From Sporosarcina sp. P33 (GTDB lineage Bacteria; Bacillota; Bacilli; Bacillales_A; Planococcaceae), in assembly GCF_002077155.1 (NCBI RefSeq), contig NZ_CP015027.1:620001-684000 (forward strand): DNA of 64,000 nucleotides, given 5' to 3'. Within the stretch, counting starts at the first letter, position 1. Every line of letters begins with the position of its first letter. The notes beneath the pieces were generated by a model that saw only the letters and a list, made by a program, of their open reading frames with translations, made no database searches and was not told the DNA's origin. Positions 62,667 to 64,000 of this stretch are shown here, one piece after another. Position numbers and translations under genes: made by a program.

Positions 62667-63701
62667 TTAAATCCATAATGGAATGTTCATAATTCCAGTC
62701 GTTTCATCCAGACCATATTGGATATTCATATTTTGAATTGCCTGTCCCGCAGCACCTTTTACCACATTATCAATCACTGCTATAACTGTAGCCTGATTCG
62801 TCCGCGGATCCACCTTGACATGTATATCGCAATAATTGGAGCCGTAGACCTGTTTCGTGCCGATTTTTTGGATTCCCGTCAAAACCCGAACGAACGGACT
62901 ATCCTTATATGTTTCTTGCAGGCAGTTTACTAGCTGCTCTTCCGTCACTTGCCCGTTCACTTTTGCATAGCTTGTTGCCATGATTCCTCTTGTCATTGGC
63001 ACAAGATGAGTGGTGAATGTAACAGGTTCCGGCTGATCAGCGAACAGATTCATCGCCTGCTCGATTTCCGGTATATGCTGGTGCTGATGTATTTTATAAA
63101 TAGAGAAGTTCTCATTCGTTTCACTAAAATGTGTCGCTTGGCTCGGCTTGTTGCCTGCGCCGGAGATCCCGCTTTTCGCATCGATAATTAATTGACTTCC
63201 ATCAATCAATTTATTCTTAAGCAGCGGCAACAGCGAAAGGAGTACTGCCGTTGGGTAACATCCTGGATTCGCAATGAATTCTGCTTCAGCGATTTCACTT
63301 TTATTCCATTCCGGAAGCCCATACACACTTCTCTCCAGAAATTCACGTGCGGGTGCGTCTTTTTGATACCATTGTTCAAACACTGCCGGATCCTTCAATC
63401 GAAAATCTCCTGACAAATCAATTAACTTTGGACCTGTTCCCACTAACGGCGGAAGCAGTGCTGTCGTAACGCCAGCCGGTGTACTGAAAAATACGGTATC
63501 CAGCCCGCTGATATACTCCGGTTCTATTGCCTGCATCGGCTGATCGTGAACACTCACGAGATGCGGATATTTTTCAGAAAAAATGGTCCCCTCTTCAGAG
63601 GATGTGAATAAATCAATCTGTTCGATTTCCGGGTGGTTTTGCAGCAACCGAATCAATTCGAGGCCACCATACCCGGACGCTCCTATGATTCCTACCTTCA
63701 A
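62667..63701 (-). CDS. argC: N-acetyl-gamma-glutamyl-phosphate reductase
   Basis: NADPH-dependent reduction of N-acetylglutamyl phosphate. A 344-aa protein with KVGIIGASGYGGLELIRLL (Rossmann), the catalytic Cys in FIANPGCYPTAVLLSLLPL, and HQHQHIPEIEQ. TTG at 63701 with GAGGTG six bases upstream gives the family length; ATG at 63707 overlaps the ribosome binding site and 63722 lacks one. First gene of argCJBD, with a near-consensus promoter and an ARG-box-like site upstream. Confidence 0.95.
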   Translation of the reverse strand: MKVGIIGASGYGGLELIRLLQNHPEIEQIDLFTSSEEGTIFSEKYPHLVSVHDQPMQAIEPEYISGLDTVFFSTPAGVTTALLPPLVGTGPKLIDLSGDFRLKDPAVFEQWYQKDAPAREFLERSVYGLPEWNKSEIAEAEFIANPGCYPTAVLLSLLPLLKNKLIDGSQLIIDAKSGISGAGNKPSQATHFSETNENFSIYKIHQHQHIPEIEQAMNLFADQPEPVTFTTHLVPMTRGIMATSYAKVNGQVTEEQLVNCLQETYKDSPFVRVLTGIQKIGTKQVYGSNYCDIHVKVDPRTNQATVIAVIDNVVKGAAGQAIQNMNIQYGLDETTGIMNIPLWI

Positions 63702-63730
63702 CGTCATCACCTCATTATTCATTACTGATA

Positions 63731-63759
63731 AGTATACGGATGTATAATTATAAAGTCAA
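63731..63759 (-). promoter_or_regulatory. Promoter of argCJBD
   Basis: Minus-strand TTGACT, 17-bp spacer, TATACT, ending about 30 bp before the argC start. Confidence 0.85.
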
Positions 63760-63776
63760 CTGTATTTTTATTTATT
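63759..63776 (-). promoter_or_regulatory. Putative ARG box upstream of argC
   Basis: Minus-strand AATAAATAAAAATACAGT agrees with the 18-bp ARG consensus CATGAATAAAAATTCAAG at about 13 positions and touches the -35. ArgR/AhrC repression is expected. Confidence 0.5.
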
Positions 63777-63900
63777 GACAGTTAATTTACTCACTTCTTT
63801 TCCAGTCTTGCAGAAAAGGTGCGTCTTTCCCTTCACTATATGTTATTATTATGGAGAGTATAATAAGATCAAATGAATACAGGAATTTCAGGAGGCTATT

Positions 63901-64000
63901 ATGGTAGATTTATTAAAATTATCAGGGAAAAATATTGTAATTATGGGTGTCGCGAATGAACGCAGCATAGGCTGGGGCGTGGCAAAAGCATTGTTTTCAG
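63901..64000 (+). CDS. fabI: enoyl-[acyl-carrier-protein] reductase FabI, N-terminal part
   Basis: The first 33 residues: LSGKNIVIMGVANERSIGWG then VAKALFS. The VMGVANxRSIxWG signature is the NADH-binding start of FabI, the last reductase of each fatty acid elongation cycle and target of triclosan. AGGAGG precedes the ATG by five bases. The rest of the gene is outside the window. Confidence 0.92.
   Translation, partial: MVDLLKLSGKNIVIMGVANERSIGWGVAKALFS

Overview
The window looks like chromosome from a spore-forming, low-to-mid GC Gram-positive of the order Bacillales, most like Sporosarcina and relatives (Planococcaceae). Evidence: a SleL-type cortex-lytic enzyme, a CotF-like coat protein, an AbrB-type regulator, S-box, T-box, FMN and cobalamin riboswitches of Firmicutes type, strong AGGAGG-like ribosome binding sites with many TTG/GTG starts, and the argCJBD order. 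No rRNA, tRNA or CRISPR array was recognised. The genus is an inference from protein resemblance.

Layout. 0-18.5 kb is ordinary core: the end of a HisJ-type phosphatase, a DUF218 protein, argG with an ARG box, gdhA, a 47-aa membrane peptide with its own promoter and terminator, sleL, a cotF-like gene, HAD phosphatases, a DUF421 protein, metA behind a SAM-I riboswitch, an AbrB-like regulator, a thioredoxin-like protein, serA behind a T-box, thpR, a chemoreceptor, and an acyl-CoA dehydrogenase overlapping ypsA. 18.6-32 kb is an accessory region: a MarR regulator with a perfect 18-bp operator, three copies of a 126-128 bp repeat bounded by GTTGATC/GATCAAC, several short GCGCCCG-loop hairpins, small membrane proteins, a complete IS66-family element with an 8-bp target duplication, the 3' end of a second IS66, a 5'-truncated SRPBCC gene, a truncated serine recombinase, and a quinone/electrophile-type detoxification cluster (catE-like dioxygenase, LLM oxidoreductase, FMN reductase, DoxX protein, NAD(P)-binding protein) facing a YodB/CatR-like HxlR regulator.

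32-64 kb is core again: isochorismatase-family hydrolase, malate synthase G, metE behind a cobalamin riboswitch, the ribDEBAH operon behind an FMN riboswitch, a three-gene operon (M20 hydrolase, GNAT acyltransferase, OSBS/N-succinylamino acid racemase family enzyme) matching the known D-to-L amino acid conversion pathway, ctaB, a glycine-betaine-type ABC transporter whose ATPase gene is frameshifted inside Walker A, cobT, ferritin, a GTPase operon with two very small proteins, a ctaM/yozB-like gene, a LysR/EamA pair, a second chemoreceptor of unusual topology, an SLH-NlpC/P60 cell-wall hydrolase, argCJBD with promoter and ARG box, and the start of fabI.

Methionine, serine, riboflavin and arginine supply are each under a recognisable nucleic-acid control element. 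Two coding lesions look recent: a 2-bp insertion in the transporter ATPase gene and an 11-bp tandem duplication in a lipoprotein gene; removing one repeat unit restores the frame in each case.
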